Shown here one piece after another: positions 36,337-49,371 of a stretch of DNA of 64,000 nucleotides. Both the position numbers and the translations under genes were made by a program. The notes under the pieces are model-generated. The model was given only the letters and a program-made list of their open reading frames with translations. It had not been told where the DNA came from and made no database searches. The first letter of the stretch is position 1. Every line of letters starts with the position of its first letter. The stretch comes from Calliopsis andreniformis (lineage: Eukaryota > Arthropoda > Insecta > Hymenoptera > Andrenidae), in assembly GCF_051401765.1 (NCBI RefSeq), contig NC_135064.1, forward strand, positions 24,960,001-25,024,000, given 5' to 3'.

Positions 36337-37424
36337 GTCGGCCGCTGTAGACCGAGGAAATTGCGAGCCAATGTTGTCGAGTCACTTTACCATCGATTGA
36401 TTGGCCAAGGTTCAACTTGTTTGATGGCCCTCGTTCTGCTTCGTTCTGGTCTCTCTGCGCTCGGAGCACTGAGAACCGCTCTGATGGTCGAGGCGGACTT
36501 TTCCTTTTACCGATGCTGACCTCGTGATGCTGCAGTTCTTTGAAACTTCCTAGCTTTAAGTAGATATACTATCACGTCGATGGAAACTCGGTAGGCCGAT
36601 GAATATGGGATTGGCGATTGCGAGTAATGAAAGACAGGAACTTTTAGTGAGTTCTGTTACTCTTTCGTTCTAGTGTCTACTGTCTAGGTCCTCTCGGTAC
36701 ATTTATATTTTCTAGGAAGTACTACTCCACATTACTTGGTCCTAGTTTACTAACCTTAGGTATCGCTTTTTAATTTTTAGTCTCTTAACGCTTACAATTT
36801 CTTCAATGTGCCCGTGTATCTCACAGGCGCGATGCTTAAAAATTGTCAACACTTGAACCACCTCACTTGGAATCGCCATTTCGTATGCTCCAATATTCCT
36901 GACGCCAGATGCTTGACGAAAACTCGATTCTGACCTAAATAAAGCGATATATGTCGCTCTAAAGACTTGTAACTTGAAACTTTGGACATCATCCACTCGT
37001 CGTTCCGTATTCCTCGTTCCTCTTTACGTCAAAGATTTCACAGTGTTTGGGTCATACTAATTTACCAAGTGGTTCCGCGTTATCGCAAAATATTCGTGTA
37101 CATTAATTCTGGTCGAACCTAGCGGCCAAGTATCGCGTTCCAAACCCGCAAGTGCGGGATCACGCGACGCAACGCGTCTTCTCCCATTTTCTACGGTGGA
37201 ATTCAGATTCTGGTTGAAATTCTATCGCAACTACAGGAGGAAGCTCGTTAAGCGATCGAATCTGACCGTGATGACCGATCGACGCGGCGCTCGCAATATA
37301 TTCCGCTGTCTTGCGCCAGGATTCAAGGAGAGGATGCGATTGGAGGCCGTGATAGCACTCGCTGGATCGATTCGACTGCCACGCGTTATATCGACTCGCT
37401 GCTTTCGTATCGTGGCAGATATAT

Positions 37425-37458
37425 TTACTTTGTCTTATTTATTTGCCGCAGGTATACG
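37425..37458 (+). other. Strong acceptor-like motif joined to GT
   Basis: A long pyrimidine-rich tract (from TTTACTTTGTCTT) leads to GCCGCAG ending at 37451, directly followed by GTATAC. The acceptor half is one of the best in the window. The donor half is moderate, lacking G at intron position 5. It is a candidate recursive site or an ordinary acceptor of an exon that stays open for about 20 codons in one frame. Confidence 0.25.
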
Positions 37459-39369
37459 TACGAGTCGTATCTTTTCATGTCCCGAAATATCGATGTAGGA
37501 TCGGTAGAACTGATTGAACTTTGAGGAATATCATGTATTAGATATGACTCTGTAAACTTCTCTTCGCAAGGGAAACTATTGGATAGTAGAAAAAGAGAAA
37601 TGTAGCAATTTTTAATAAGATCATCTCGGATTTAGAACAGGACTAATAAAATCAGTACCCAGCAGGTGAACCTCGAGAAATAAAATCAGTTTCAATCTAA
37701 AATCCCCGAGAAGTGGAATCAGTATCGAAATCTGGAGAATTACAATTGATAGTGGTATAATAGGAAGCTCGAAAAATAACTCGAGCTTGTATGCAATTTT
37801 CAAAGAGGTCGAATAACAGTTGATTTCAGTTCAATATCGCGGCCACAAAAATTTCAAAATCTTTGGCAAAATTGAAGCTCGGTGCAGCTCTGAAAATAAT
37901 CGCTAACGAACTGATTCCCTCTTCGTGCTCCTCTTTCCCCCCTATATTCATCTTTGAGGTGAATCGCTGACGCGTGAGAGGGTACCTGAGTACGGTTCAC
38001 CGATTACTCGACTGACGGGGTTGGAGTTCTGGCCTTTAGGCGCGAGAGGGAAGCCACCCGTCGAACGAGGGTGAAGCGCGTGCCCTCGTTATACTCTGTT
38101 AAGCACTTAAAAATGAATTCAGGTCAACATGAGCACCGCCTCCGCTGCCCCGCTACAAAATAATGTGCGAAAATAAAGTGGCGCTTTCCTAATCTACGAT
38201 CCAGAGATAGATCGACGTCGTCACGTTTCTGTAAACAAGATCTTTAAGCGTTAATTACAGTCAGATGTCTCGAAAAAGTGAATTGAACGATTCCAAGCGG
38301 ATTTCAAGCAGGAAGCACATATTCTTAATAAAATGTTTCTCCGAAATTGCTTTCTTGACACCATGTCACGTAGGAACTATTTCACAAGATGGCGCCATAC
38401 TTTCAGCCTAGATTTGAAACACTTGCTCCATAAGATCTGGCTCGCGAGTCACGATCTGGACTGCTTCGTCAACGCAGAAAATTAAGATATTTTACTCCGC
38501 GCCATAAATGTGTCAATTAATCAGCGGGAAATTGTACAAAACGAGTACTATTTATGAAGAATTTTTGGCACACTGAGTACGATTCAAGATATTCTGATCA
38601 GATTTTATAGAACTTCTTCTATAACGTATTTAAATGAGCCGAAATGTTTAGTATCTCGCTTTGAAAGAGTCAGCAAAGAGTCTAAAAAATGTCCCCCATA
38701 TTACGATCGACCATTCAAGCACAAAGGCGCGCGCTGTCCGCGTTTTATTATCAGACGGACATTTTTCTGCGTAATGGGTCTTGGGCGTTCGAAATGGTAC
38801 GAACCGTTACATGCGCCGGCGCTTGTTACGCTTGTATTTTACGCATGTGCACCGGCCACGCCGGCTGGAACAGAAATACTGGGAAATTAAATGTTATGGT
38901 GGAATATCTACTGTGTATCAGAGCATGTCTAACAGTGAGAGATTAAATTCCGTTTGTTTCGATACATGACTGGATTGCGCTTAAACCCTGTCCTATCATC
39001 GGGACAATTTCTCTGCGTGTGTATCAGAGTAATAAAAAGGAAAGTCCCGTGTTATGGTTTCAGTTTACCTATAGCTTACAAATGACTATTCTATTGTAAT
39101 AGTGATAGGTTTTCTCAATTTTTTAATTTGCCATTATGGACAATTTCGTCAGAAATTGTGTAATTAGTAATGATGTGTAATTAGTAAATTTAGTATGAAA
39201 TGAAATTATAATGTGGCGATCGAGTTCCAATATTATAATTGACGAATTCGAGTTTCGGTAAAATATTTGAATATTCAATTTTAAAAAATTTTGTTATTTT
39301 CTTGTATGTATAGACGAAAGATCTAGGTCTTCTATTATCCTTCTCATATACTCACACTCACAATTTCAG

Positions 39370-39559
39370 TCGACAAGACAAGAGCCACTGGATAATCCAT
39401 CGTGTAGATGCATGTCGTCGCAATGAAATTGCCTCAGTAGCAGTGCATCCTGGTGCATCTTTCTATGCATATTCGTGGGTTTCGAAGCAGAACACGGTCC
39501 TTTTCGTTCGGTTCCTTTTTTCCCCATACCACGACTATCTGAAACTAGAACCGATGTAG
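39370..39559 (+). CDS. Low-confidence terminal exon candidate
   Basis: A pyrimidine-rich stretch from about 39335 ends in CAATTTCAG at 39369, a good 3' splice site. After one leftover base, the frame is open for 62 residues and closes with TAG. The peptide is mixed and aromatic-rich (for example SFYAYSWVSKQN) with no domain I know. The opposite strand is also open (39366-39611). No upstream exon was found, so this remains a weak proposal. Confidence 0.13.
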
Positions 39560-42500
39560 GTTCTATCGTCGCTCTGAAGGAACCTAACGGTGCCTGGAGC
39601 CCTTGTATCAATGTGCCTCATTCCTAGTTCGCCTGGAATTTCCTGTCCGCGGCTGGTGTACGTAACAACGCTCGCAATTTCTCGGCTTGCGACGGGGATG
39701 ACTCTTCCCGTGTTTTTCCGCGATAAATCGTGGCTGGATGGATGTTCCCGGCTGCGTGGCAATGCGAATTAAAACGAAGCGACCGCGTGGGCATCCTGCC
39801 GCCACGAGCCCTCGCGAAATCCTGATTAATAGCTGGATAATATTGTGCAAACACCGTGGAGTATCCCCGCACTTCGTCTTCGGCTGATCGCACAGCGGAA
39901 ATAGTTCTTCGCCCAAGCCTTCCGCAAATGATTCTCGAATGGCGTCGTAAGTGAATTTAATCGGCTGTAACCTCTCTTTTGAGTGGGTTCACTTTGTCGT
40001 ATAGATATAACGACCGCGAAATACATAAATATTCAACGTCGTAAATGTAATAGTATTGAGTGGTGTCTTAATGGTTACGATTGTTACAGGTATACTTGTA
40101 AGTATAGTCTAGCAGAAATTTAAGGATTTAAATTATCCTATTTTTAATCCTTTGACTCGGATTATAGGTAACTAATCTTCGTTAGATATCCGAGGAACTT
40201 TATAGAACAACTATGATGCGCTGTATGAATATTTCAATATATGAACGATAATGAGGCCAACTTGAACGTAAGTTCCTCAGTGTTTTACGAACGATATTAA
40301 ATCTAAACTTTTCATTACGTTGAACCGTTATACGACAGTATGAATATTAAGATTGCAAACTTTCTCACTCTCCTAATCTTAGTGTCACTCGGACGGTAGT
40401 CAGCCAGTTTAAACCTTCGTTTTTAGCAGGAGAAAACGCCCAGCGACGGACCGAAGTTTATAAAGGTTTCATCTTCGTCCTTGTGCGCTATCTTCCAGGC
40501 GCAGCACAGTCTTCCACCTTTAACCCGAGACTTAGCTTCCATAAAACTATCCTGGATCCATTACACCCAACTCGCCTGCTCGACTTTTGACATGATACGC
40601 GATTAATCAACTCGGTATTAATCACCGGAAGTGAAACACTTCTGCCCTCCTCGTATCTCCTGTTTTCTTTCATTTTACCGCGAGTTTTCCTTAGATCCTC
40701 CTATGCTGTGGGCACGAGTCAGCCTTCGGTAAACAGAGAATGCTTTTCATAGCGAAAAAGTGGGTAACGAAGTTTGAAAAACTCGCGACACACGGATCCA
40801 TCGTGGAAAACTGCGTGGCACTCTGTGGAAAATTTCAAGAGGCATCCACGGCGGATTCTCTTTCTACGTTTCCTCGACGGTTCTGCCGCTTCAGTTTCAA
40901 GGATCGTCGATCCAAAACCCTCAGAAGCGGAAGTTTCTCTTGAGTGCAGATGAATTAAAGCGGTCGAACTTTCACGTAGATCTCGCTGCACGCTGCACCA
41001 TTCTTCTTTTCCACGGGCAGCCTTAATATTCGCTACGTAATAATGGTCCACAAACCTAGATGCACTACTACGAGTCATACACCTCTTTCCTCGTTGTTGC
41101 TCCTGTGGACACCCGTTTGTCCTTTGCATTTTGAGGTCGAATCATGTGTACTCCACTATCTACCCTCGACGGGTCAAGAGTGTTTCCCTTGAAGCCCCGT
41201 CAAAGGGCCGAGAGATTTCTTTGAGAGATAATATCAATGAGAAAGTCTTTCATCTTCTCTCGGGGCACCGACTATGTACTATGTACCTTCAGACTGGCCT
41301 ATGAATAGAAACCAACCGAGCAGCGTTTCGTTCCCCACACGTTCGTAGTGTACTGTTCGTGTGGTGTAACAAGGTAATGCTTGCGCCTCGAGACGCACTG
41401 AAAAGTTCATCCTAATTGGGCGATGCACGGTGGCGCAAAGCGTTGTGTGTCAGCTTGCAACAGAGTTGACGGAGAAACTCTTCTTTTCACTGAAGTGCAT
41501 CTTCTTGGTTATTGAAGGAGATGGGTTCTCGCTGGCCTGGGTTTCAATAACGACAATTTTCTCCTCTAATTCTATGCGGTAAGCGCAGCTGCGTGAAAGT
41601 CGTAATCCAATAAAAGTGGCAGAAGCGAATTAAAACTGCAGGTGATGACCCCCCTATAATGCAACGTAGTAATTTATTCGTAATTGTAAAATATTCGTCC
41701 GAAATACTGTTCGTCGAAACAGTTAATATTCAACGAATAAGTTTCCCAGCCCATGAAGATTGGCTGCAGTAAAGTCTGGATGAACGCTGTTCATCACCTG
41801 AATATGTTCATAAATGATTCCCAAAGGGCATTAAAATTATTTATGCAGCCGCGTATCGAAATGTAAATTTTAATAACGCCTCCAGATAGAATCTCCGCGC
41901 CCGTGAAAACAATCCCTGCGAAGCTGAATCAATCCACGGCTCGATAATTCCGCGGAATATATCGCTGTTCATTATAGGATAATTTCGTTCGAATGAAAAT
42001 ATCCGTGTTTTCTTCAGCGAATTGCGTGTCGAGAGTATTAATGTCGCTACATAGGCGCGTCGATGCGTGCTAATCCTCTTACAAAAACACGCTGGGATGA
42101 CTGATTGCGCGCGATTTATCCTCGGAGGCGAGCTCGGAGAAACCAATTAGGCGCGTGGTGCTGCGCTCAAAACACGGGAGGGATGCATCGGCGACGCGGA
42201 ACGGGATGGGAGAGGAAACTGCGTTGTAACGTATCGGGAATGCACAAGGAACAATGCATCTTGGTCTGCCGCGTGATTAGATACGAGCAGTACGATAACG
42301 GGCACGATCGTCGAGCAACCGGTCACAATTTGCTGTTAGAAGGCCAGGCTACGCGCTTCCAGCAACGGTGGCTAAGAAATGATACTGCCTCGAGCTACGG
42401 CAGCGCAAGACGCGCCGACACGTTGCAAATTTGCGCCGGAATGCACACGCGAAGCGCCTGCCGCGGCCAGAGCGGCCTAGCTAAAGGTGCGTTTGCACTT

Positions 42501-44658
42501 AGCGGAGCAGTAGGTGAAATCATCACCAAATTGTTTCAATTTCTTTTTCATTTCTCACTTATTTAGTATTTCAACTCGTTCGTTATGGTAATATAGTTCC
42601 TTTTGGGAAAAACTGTGAAAAGTAGATGTAGACGTTTCGTTAAGGAGAATTTTTCTGTAGAAAATTTCTCTCCTCTGGTGTTGACGGGTATATATAGGTA
42701 CAGATTTAGTGCAGAATGTGTGCATATCTATTACTTAATAGGTTGTATGTAAGATACGAGGTATTCACCAACAGGTGGGAAAAGTATGAAAGTAGCCTTA
42801 ATTGATTCCTTCTATACGTTTCAGGTTTAGTCATTGCTTAGCTAATCCCCTGAGTTCAACTTTATGATCGTCTATTTGCCAAGCACTTTCTCTGATTTGC
42901 TTTCATTCACCAAGTGCGAACGCCTCTTAACGCACGAGAATCGAAGTCCACGGGATAGGAGAGCGGAGCGTCCGCTCTGGCTGGATGCAGCAACGTGCCT
43001 TCGACTATTATTCACGGCCGTACACAGGAAAAGTCACTCCTCGGTGCGTTATTCCGCGCGTGTTTCTATGCAGTTACGCGACTCTGTTGGCTTACAGCGA
43101 GCATCGTATCTGTACGTGACATCGTCGAGGATTGTCGCGAATCAGTGAATATATTCCTCTTCCTCGAGTCATTAAGCCACACTCAGCGCGATTGCCTACC
43201 CGGCAATTCGCATCGTTGCTTCTTGCAGCGTAATTCCTCGTAATCTGGACATCGTGACCCCGTTATTCATCTTGCGTCCGGTGAGAGAGTCCGACACTTA
43301 TTCGTCTGCTTTGGAAAGAAACTAGGGACGCGGGGGAAGAGTTGAGTCACGCTGAAGCTTCCTCTCTTGCTGGTCGTAGGCGTGAAAGAAAGTCTGCCCT
43401 GTAGAGTTTTCACAGTCTGGATAGACACGCTATTCGTGCGCTGCGTTCAGCTTTTTGCACCCTCCTCGAACCGCGCGATGAAGAATTTAGTGGAAGCGTT
43501 TCGCGAACTCGCGACGATCTCTGACCTTTCGCAGCATCGTGCACTTTGGTGCCTCTGCGCTTCGCCGAGGTGGTCTTGGAGGAACTTTCTCCGACGCGCA
43601 CGAATTACACGCTTCGAGGTGTTTCTGACGTTCGAGCCATGTGCGTCACGTTGATCTACGCGCCGAGTTCTATATGTATATAAAGATATTGTGATATTGT
43701 GCATGCAGCGCGCCGCGAATTCACGCGAAGGCACGCGAAGGAACGGAGATGATCATTAACCTTTAACGAGCGCTCGAGGTGTATTTGGAAATCCATTAAG
43801 GGGAGCGCGTGGGACCTGCATGCACACGATATTGAATAAGTTCAGACACAACGCCGCCAGCGAGAACTCGCGACCTTTATCGTAGATGTAGATGATTTCA
43901 GAGCAATACGTTTGGAAGTAATCCATGGCGAATTGGGTCTGGATTGTAGTGGAGATAAAGTGTACTGTAATATACGTACATTGTAAATAGGGTTTTCACG
44001 AATGAAATAGAAACGGAGAAACGTGTCCATCGTTTAGTACCTAATAAATAGATATTAAGAAGTAGGTATTATCTTGGAACAGTTTCTTTAGGTCTGTGAT
44101 AGCTACAATCATCTTAAATGGAAAGTACAATTGCTTACATCCTTTTTAAAGTTTCCCGACATTACACACCCTCGTTCTTACTCTCACTTATTCCTTCGGT
44201 TACCTAATACAGGATTAGGTTTCACAGCAGCAATTTACTGTGAACCTCGCCTATCCCTCATTGTCTTCTGCGCTTTTTGTTAACATAATCAATTCAGTTC
44301 TTAACACTGTTCCGTTTACGACCTAATAAAGTCAATATTATTCATGTGCGAAGAAAAATCGTAATCGGTTCTCATCTTTCTCCGACGATTAATAACCGAC
44401 TTAGCCTTCGAAACCATTCACTTATACCGGTTGAATAAATCTTGAACACGTTTCACTTCCTGCCTGCGTAACACATCCGAGGCATCCGTTATTCTTGGAT
44501 CGAAACAGAAACGTCGATCTTACAATTAATCGCGGATTTGTAGCAGCCCCGGAAGGCAAACGAGCGAGCAATCACGAGTGGAAATACTTTCGACTCGGTC
44601 GTTTCCATAATTGCGGCTCTGGTTCGATCTCGCTCTTGCGGGCGGTAAATCACTTGGA

Positions 44659-44674
44659 GCGCGCGCGCGCGCGC
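44659..44674. repeat. (GC)8 dinucleotide run
   Basis: Sixteen bases of uninterrupted alternating G and C occur in a CpG-rich patch. Such runs readily adopt Z-form and are mutable. No gene context is evident. Confidence 0.9.
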
Positions 44675-46058
44675 TAGCACCTACGTGCACGCTCGTATCT
44701 CGACGCGAGGATCGAGCGTCGCTTCTATTGATATCGCGACGCAAACGGTCGCGGTCGATTCTTTAAAGCGTGATTAACGCGCGACTAATAGGCGTCATTA
44801 ACTTTCCCTGCGCCACGATAATCAGCGTGTCCACGCTCAGGGATCGTTCTACCTGGGCATCTGACGTGTGTGAAAGGTGGCTCGACGAACGCAGCCTGGC
44901 TATTGGTGGATGCGTCCGAGCCAGAGGGACGACTAATGAAAGACAGATGTCTTCGTAATTATCGGTTCCTCGATGAGAAACGCTGTTCGTCCGGTGTATC
45001 GCGGTTTTTCTATGCGCCACGGCAGCACGGAATTTATCAAAGCGGAGAAAACCGACAGTCATTCTTGCATAGTTATCCCTAGCTATTTACGAACCACTGC
45101 TTAGCAACGTTTTCTAGTTTCTTACGACAATTACACTCGAGAAGAGCAACCACGACAAAGATCAGGGCAGATGGTTCGATATTGTTAAGCTAGGCGAGTA
45201 GGAATTAAGACTAGTTCAACTTCGTTTTCGAGATATCCAAGATTGCTCTCGAGATCACTGGGTCTGCGTAAGTACTGTAGACATGTAATTAGGTCTGTTC
45301 TCGGGAATTGGTATCCAAGAGAAATTCAAGATATTTGAATCTGCTTATTCCTTCAAGACTTTCTATTGGATCTACTCTCCAGGTATTACTTGTCTCGTAC
45401 ATTTCATCAACCCTCTCTCTTGATTACATCGACACTTTCTTGGGTCGACTTCATTTTCTTAATAGCAACAGTCTTCAATAAGTTCAGGAAAATTACAGCA
45501 TCTGAAAGTCTCGCTGGCAATACGGTGATTTATTTTGTACAATTTCTTCACAAACGGTGTACAGCAATAAAGCCTTAATTAACCAGCTTAACAGGAAACC
45601 TGCATCTGACGCGTCTTCGGGATTGCTGCTTTTGATGTAGACTCAGAACTAATTGACCCTACTGCACTTTGAATAATTGACACTAAGTTAAATAAGTTTC
45701 TACTGTAATACTTCTTCCTGCTATACGCATAGCGTGTGCTGCAACGTGGCAAGAACTCCCCTGTCTCTGTGGGGGAGGTTCGATAACGTTGAGTAAGCAC
45801 ACCCGAAACCGAACACGACGGGCATGAGTCGTCCTTTTAAAAAAACCTGTTCGCGACAGCTATATCCCCGCTGGTCGACGACACCACTGCCCGTGAATGG
45901 CGATGGTAATATTCGTAACAATGATGGCTGATCCTCGCGTCGATGAGAGGGGTCTTCCTTGACAGGACAGACGTCGAGGTTGGTAGCGGTGCGTCTGCAC
46001 GGTGGTGGCTCGAAGCACGATGCAAGAGGGCGAGAGTCTTGGCCAAACGCGAGACATC

Positions 46059-46451
46059 CTACCGAGTAACTGGACGAGGAGCCCTGCTACCCGTCAAACC
46101 AGTTTTATCGGCTACTTCCTTCGGGATGAGTCGAGCAGGTAGAACGATGTTCACCTTTACCACGGCACCCACCTTGCACCGGCCGTTTCTTCGACTACAA
46201 TGCCTCTTCCATGATGTCCGCCTTTGAGGAAAAAATTGAGTGCGCCCCCTAGACCGAGGAGAGCCTTTCAGAGAAATCCTCGAAGTAGGGAAACCTTGGA
46301 CTCGCCGGTATTCGTCGCTTCTCAAGGACAGCCTTTGAGTCTCAAAGGCTTTCAAGGCTCGCTGAAGAAATCTACCGCATTGTTGGCCTTTGAAGCTATC
46401 CTGGACAATTTGGTACTCGTGAGGTGCTTCTTCGCTGGAAACCGTAATCAT
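46059..46451 (-). other. Minus-strand segment with two protein-like frames
   Basis: One frame is open for 130 residues and ends with residues resembling a structured tail (VVKVNIVLPARLIPKE). A second frame, offset by one base, reads LLGLGGALNFFLKGGHHG and then GRGIVVEETAGA before a good donor, AAG/GTGGGT. The second could be an exon of about 100 bases preceded by CTCTGAAAG. The two frames could also be parts of one decayed gene joined by a frameshift. No family is recognised, and the plus strand is open too. Confidence 0.15.
46221..46395. promoter_or_regulatory. Cluster of CCTTTGA (TCF/LEF-like) words
   Basis: CCTTTGAGG (46221), CCTTTGAGT (46332), its inverted copy CTCAAAGGC (46341) and CCTTTGAAG (46387) lie within 175 bases, with a partial CCTTTCA at 46264. 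CCTTTGA is the core of the site bound by TCF/Pangolin, the nuclear effector of Wnt signalling. Two of the copies form a 21-bp near-palindrome at 46330-46350. Clustering suggests a possible enhancer, but repeated motifs could also be local duplication. Confidence 0.2.
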
Positions 46452-49151
46452 TACCTTTGCTATTGCTGTTACAAAGAGTATTTCCTTGGTTAAGTGGCCT
46501 TTTGGCGAAACAGGGGCCAGTTGTGGGAGACAGTTCTGAACAATAGATATTCTGTCTATATAATTTCATTGCAGTAGTTACAAATTTTACTTGTTACTTA
46601 CTGTTACTTGCATCTCCGATTGGACCAAACTGGGATGCTAGTATCTATGTATGAATAAAATTAAAAACCTTCCTCTCGCTTTAAACTCGCCAGAGGTTCT
46701 CGAGCCTACAGCAAAGAAACAGTGTAGCTCTCCGTCAGCGTCTGAATCATAGGAAACAGTCAGGGCTCTTCCTTCCCTCGAGCAAACCGGTCATAGGTCA
46801 AGAATGTCGACACTTTTTCCTAGAGGGGCAGCGTTTCACCACGCGGCGCGATAATTAACGACGTAAAGCGTAAATAGAAATTGCGGTAACCGAATAGATA
46901 GGCCGAACGGGAAATAGGAGTGTCGAATAAGCGTTTCGCGCGGCGAGGCTCGTCGAGCGCCATGGGGATTATCAATTATGAGCTACTGTGTCGAAACGTG
47001 ATATACGTGCACGCTTATGCGTCGGTACGCCCGCTGTATTTATGCTCGGCCGGATTACGTGCACGTGCACGCGCGCGCCAATTGAGGGCCCCGTGTGCGT
47101 GTGCCCGCCCGTATGAATGATTATTTGGCATGCACTGTTACGCGTAGCTGATTGAATAAGTAGACTCGATGACCGTGGTGCGATAATCGATACACGGAGC
47201 GAGGCTATCCCCGCGCAATCGTCTCGGGACTTTTAATCGTCGCTCTGTGTCGATGGAAAGCGTGGCTTTAAGCGGGACTCGATTAAGTCTTTCGATCACT
47301 CTCGTTCACGCGGCCCACTGGACTTTCTCGCTGGACGAAAGTGAGATGAGTTGGGAAAGTAATTTTCTTCTTTTTATCCCGAGGTGTGTATCGACTTGTT
47401 TCGAGTGGACTGCCGTGAGATTCAGATCTTTAAAAAATTAGCAGTACCATCAAATTTAATTAGCGACGTGTTGGTCATTACTTTTTAATCTGCCTTTGAA
47501 ATCATTCTTAAATTCCACTAACTCATTGAACTCATTTATAACATAAGTTGATATTTTTAACCGACTTGAAAATAGGAGGAGGTTCTCAATTACTTTTTTT
47601 TTACGTATGTTCACCCTAACTTTTTTAAAATGCCTGAAAACGTACGTGGAAGTCTGATAATTGTGAAATTGTAATTGTAAAGTAATTGTGAAAACTGTCC
47701 TTTAATCATAGATGAGCCCTAAGTATCTATATTTCCTACGTTCTTCCATTATTCCTATATATCTTATATTCAGCATCTATAAGCATACAAAATGTGTATG
47801 GTTTATTTCTCTATGTTCCAGAATTTCACAAATATTCTCGAAGCCACTGTAACATTCTCCTCACAAAGCGAAGACATTGCGACAAATTGCAAGTCGGCGG
47901 TGACACGTTGATTTCGCAAGTTTTATTCGCTTCCTCCGGACGACACTGAAATTCACTCGGGTTATTCCGCGTACCGTTTGAAGAGTTCTCGGCGATATTA
48001 CGCGTTCCGAACCTGTTTTCAACGCAACAGCCAGAAGATATCAAGCGAGCCCCACTCGCGGCAGACGTCTGCCCGTCTTGTTCTATCTGCAAGCCGCGGA
48101 ATGTACAATTGCCGGAGAAGTCGGCGACTCGAGAATCACCGGATGTCTGGCCGATGACTCATTGTTGGCGAACAGAACAGATCCAGACCGGTTTCACGGG
48201 TTTGTTTGAGAACCGTGCAAGGAGCAACGATCAAGGTCAGAAATGTGGAACATTTTTAGAACGCCACCCCCTACGTTGGTGGAAGACAATAAAGCAAACG
48301 GGGAATAAAGTTCTGGAAATGTTTGATCATCTAAGTTAGAATTTCAGTGGAATTAATGATGAATTATTTTGAGGGTACTCGAAAGAGAAAATAAGAATTT
48401 GACTTGCTCCAGGTTAGATACTTTTTAAGGATGACTAATCCCAGAAAGACGCTAATAGTAGTGGCCATAAGAGGGGACTCTTACCTTTTCACTCGTAGAC
48501 AACGCTTGAGCTGTCGAGCCTACTTTACTTCGTCTCAAGTGAAGTCTCTTCTCGTACACACGAACTCTAATGATACACAAATAATATATGTGGTACTGTC
48601 CATGTAATAAAAGTTGCATAGCCTGTGATCCACAAGCTTGAGGAAAGTAAACGTTAAGTGCAGTAGGAAAAAGCAGCGCAATTTCGTGTAACCAATTTAC
48701 GGCCATCCGCAGTTATTTCCCTGCTCGCTGATCAAACATTCGTGTAATAAATTTAACCCTCTTAGCGGTAGAGAAGCTTGTAAATAGCGTACGGGGCTAA
48801 AACGTCGAGCGGTGGAACTTTACCAAACTTCGACCTCCTTTGACCCCAAAGACAGTTTAACTTTCTAATTAAAAGCTAAACTTGCGGGGAACTTGGTGTG
48901 TACCAAAAAAGGACTTGGGGTAGGCCTTGCATCTATGTAGCTCGGTCGAGTTAACAACAAGGGGAGGAAAGAGCGTACTGGCTCACTCGTAAATTTCTTA
49001 TCTCGATCTCGACGCCCGAGTTATCTTGCTCTGGTATTAACGTGGCGAATTTATTGAAACCCTGATAGTTGCACGATTTTTCTCCTCCGAGCTGGCTTTT
49101 CCCTATTAGGCAAGTCACGTTTCTTTCTTCTTTGCATAGATTCCGAGTATA

Positions 49152-49371
49152 TTTCAAAACATTCAAATATGCAAATTTTCATATTTTCAAGTTTTCGATT
49201 TTTCAAATATTCAAATATTTAAATTTTCAAATATTCAAATATTCAAATATCCAAATATTCAAATATTCAAATATTCAAATATCCAAATATCCAAATATTC
49301 AAATATTCAAACATTCGAACATTCAAATATTCAGTTTTTAAATATTCGAATATTTAAATCTTCTGGTTTTC
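49152..49371. repeat. Tandem array 4 of the 8-bp family, inverted
   Basis: Units read ATATTCAA, ATATCCAA and ACATTCAA on the plus strand, so this array runs opposite to arrays 1-3. Variation is mostly single substitutions, and the edges are degenerate. The stop-free strand is now the plus strand, producing the false frame at 49069-49341. Confidence 0.95.

Larger units (their letters stand above)
34429..49151. other. Long noncoding stretch with scattered motifs
   Basis: No recognisable gene. Visible items are an 18-bp palindrome (35281-35298), splice-like junctions (35831/35832, 37451/37452, 40089/40090), a duplicated segment of about 55 bp (36207-36336), a weak exon candidate (39370-39559), a (GC)8 run (44659-44674), a CCTTTGA cluster (46221-46395) and protein-like minus-strand frames near 46060-46450. 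A minus-strand frame of 84 residues at 36742-36996 looks protein-like but shows no domain. A frame at 42105-42566 (153 codons) and one at 40719-41129 (136 codons) show no domain either. Confidence 0.5.

Noticed and set aside
36742..36996. 84-residue minus-strand frame with a protein-like look
   Set aside because: It matches no family I know and has no convincing acceptor or donor. Kept only as a note.
44610..44650. GGTTCGATC word resembling a tRNA B box
   Set aside because: No stem pairing and no upstream A box at the right distance.
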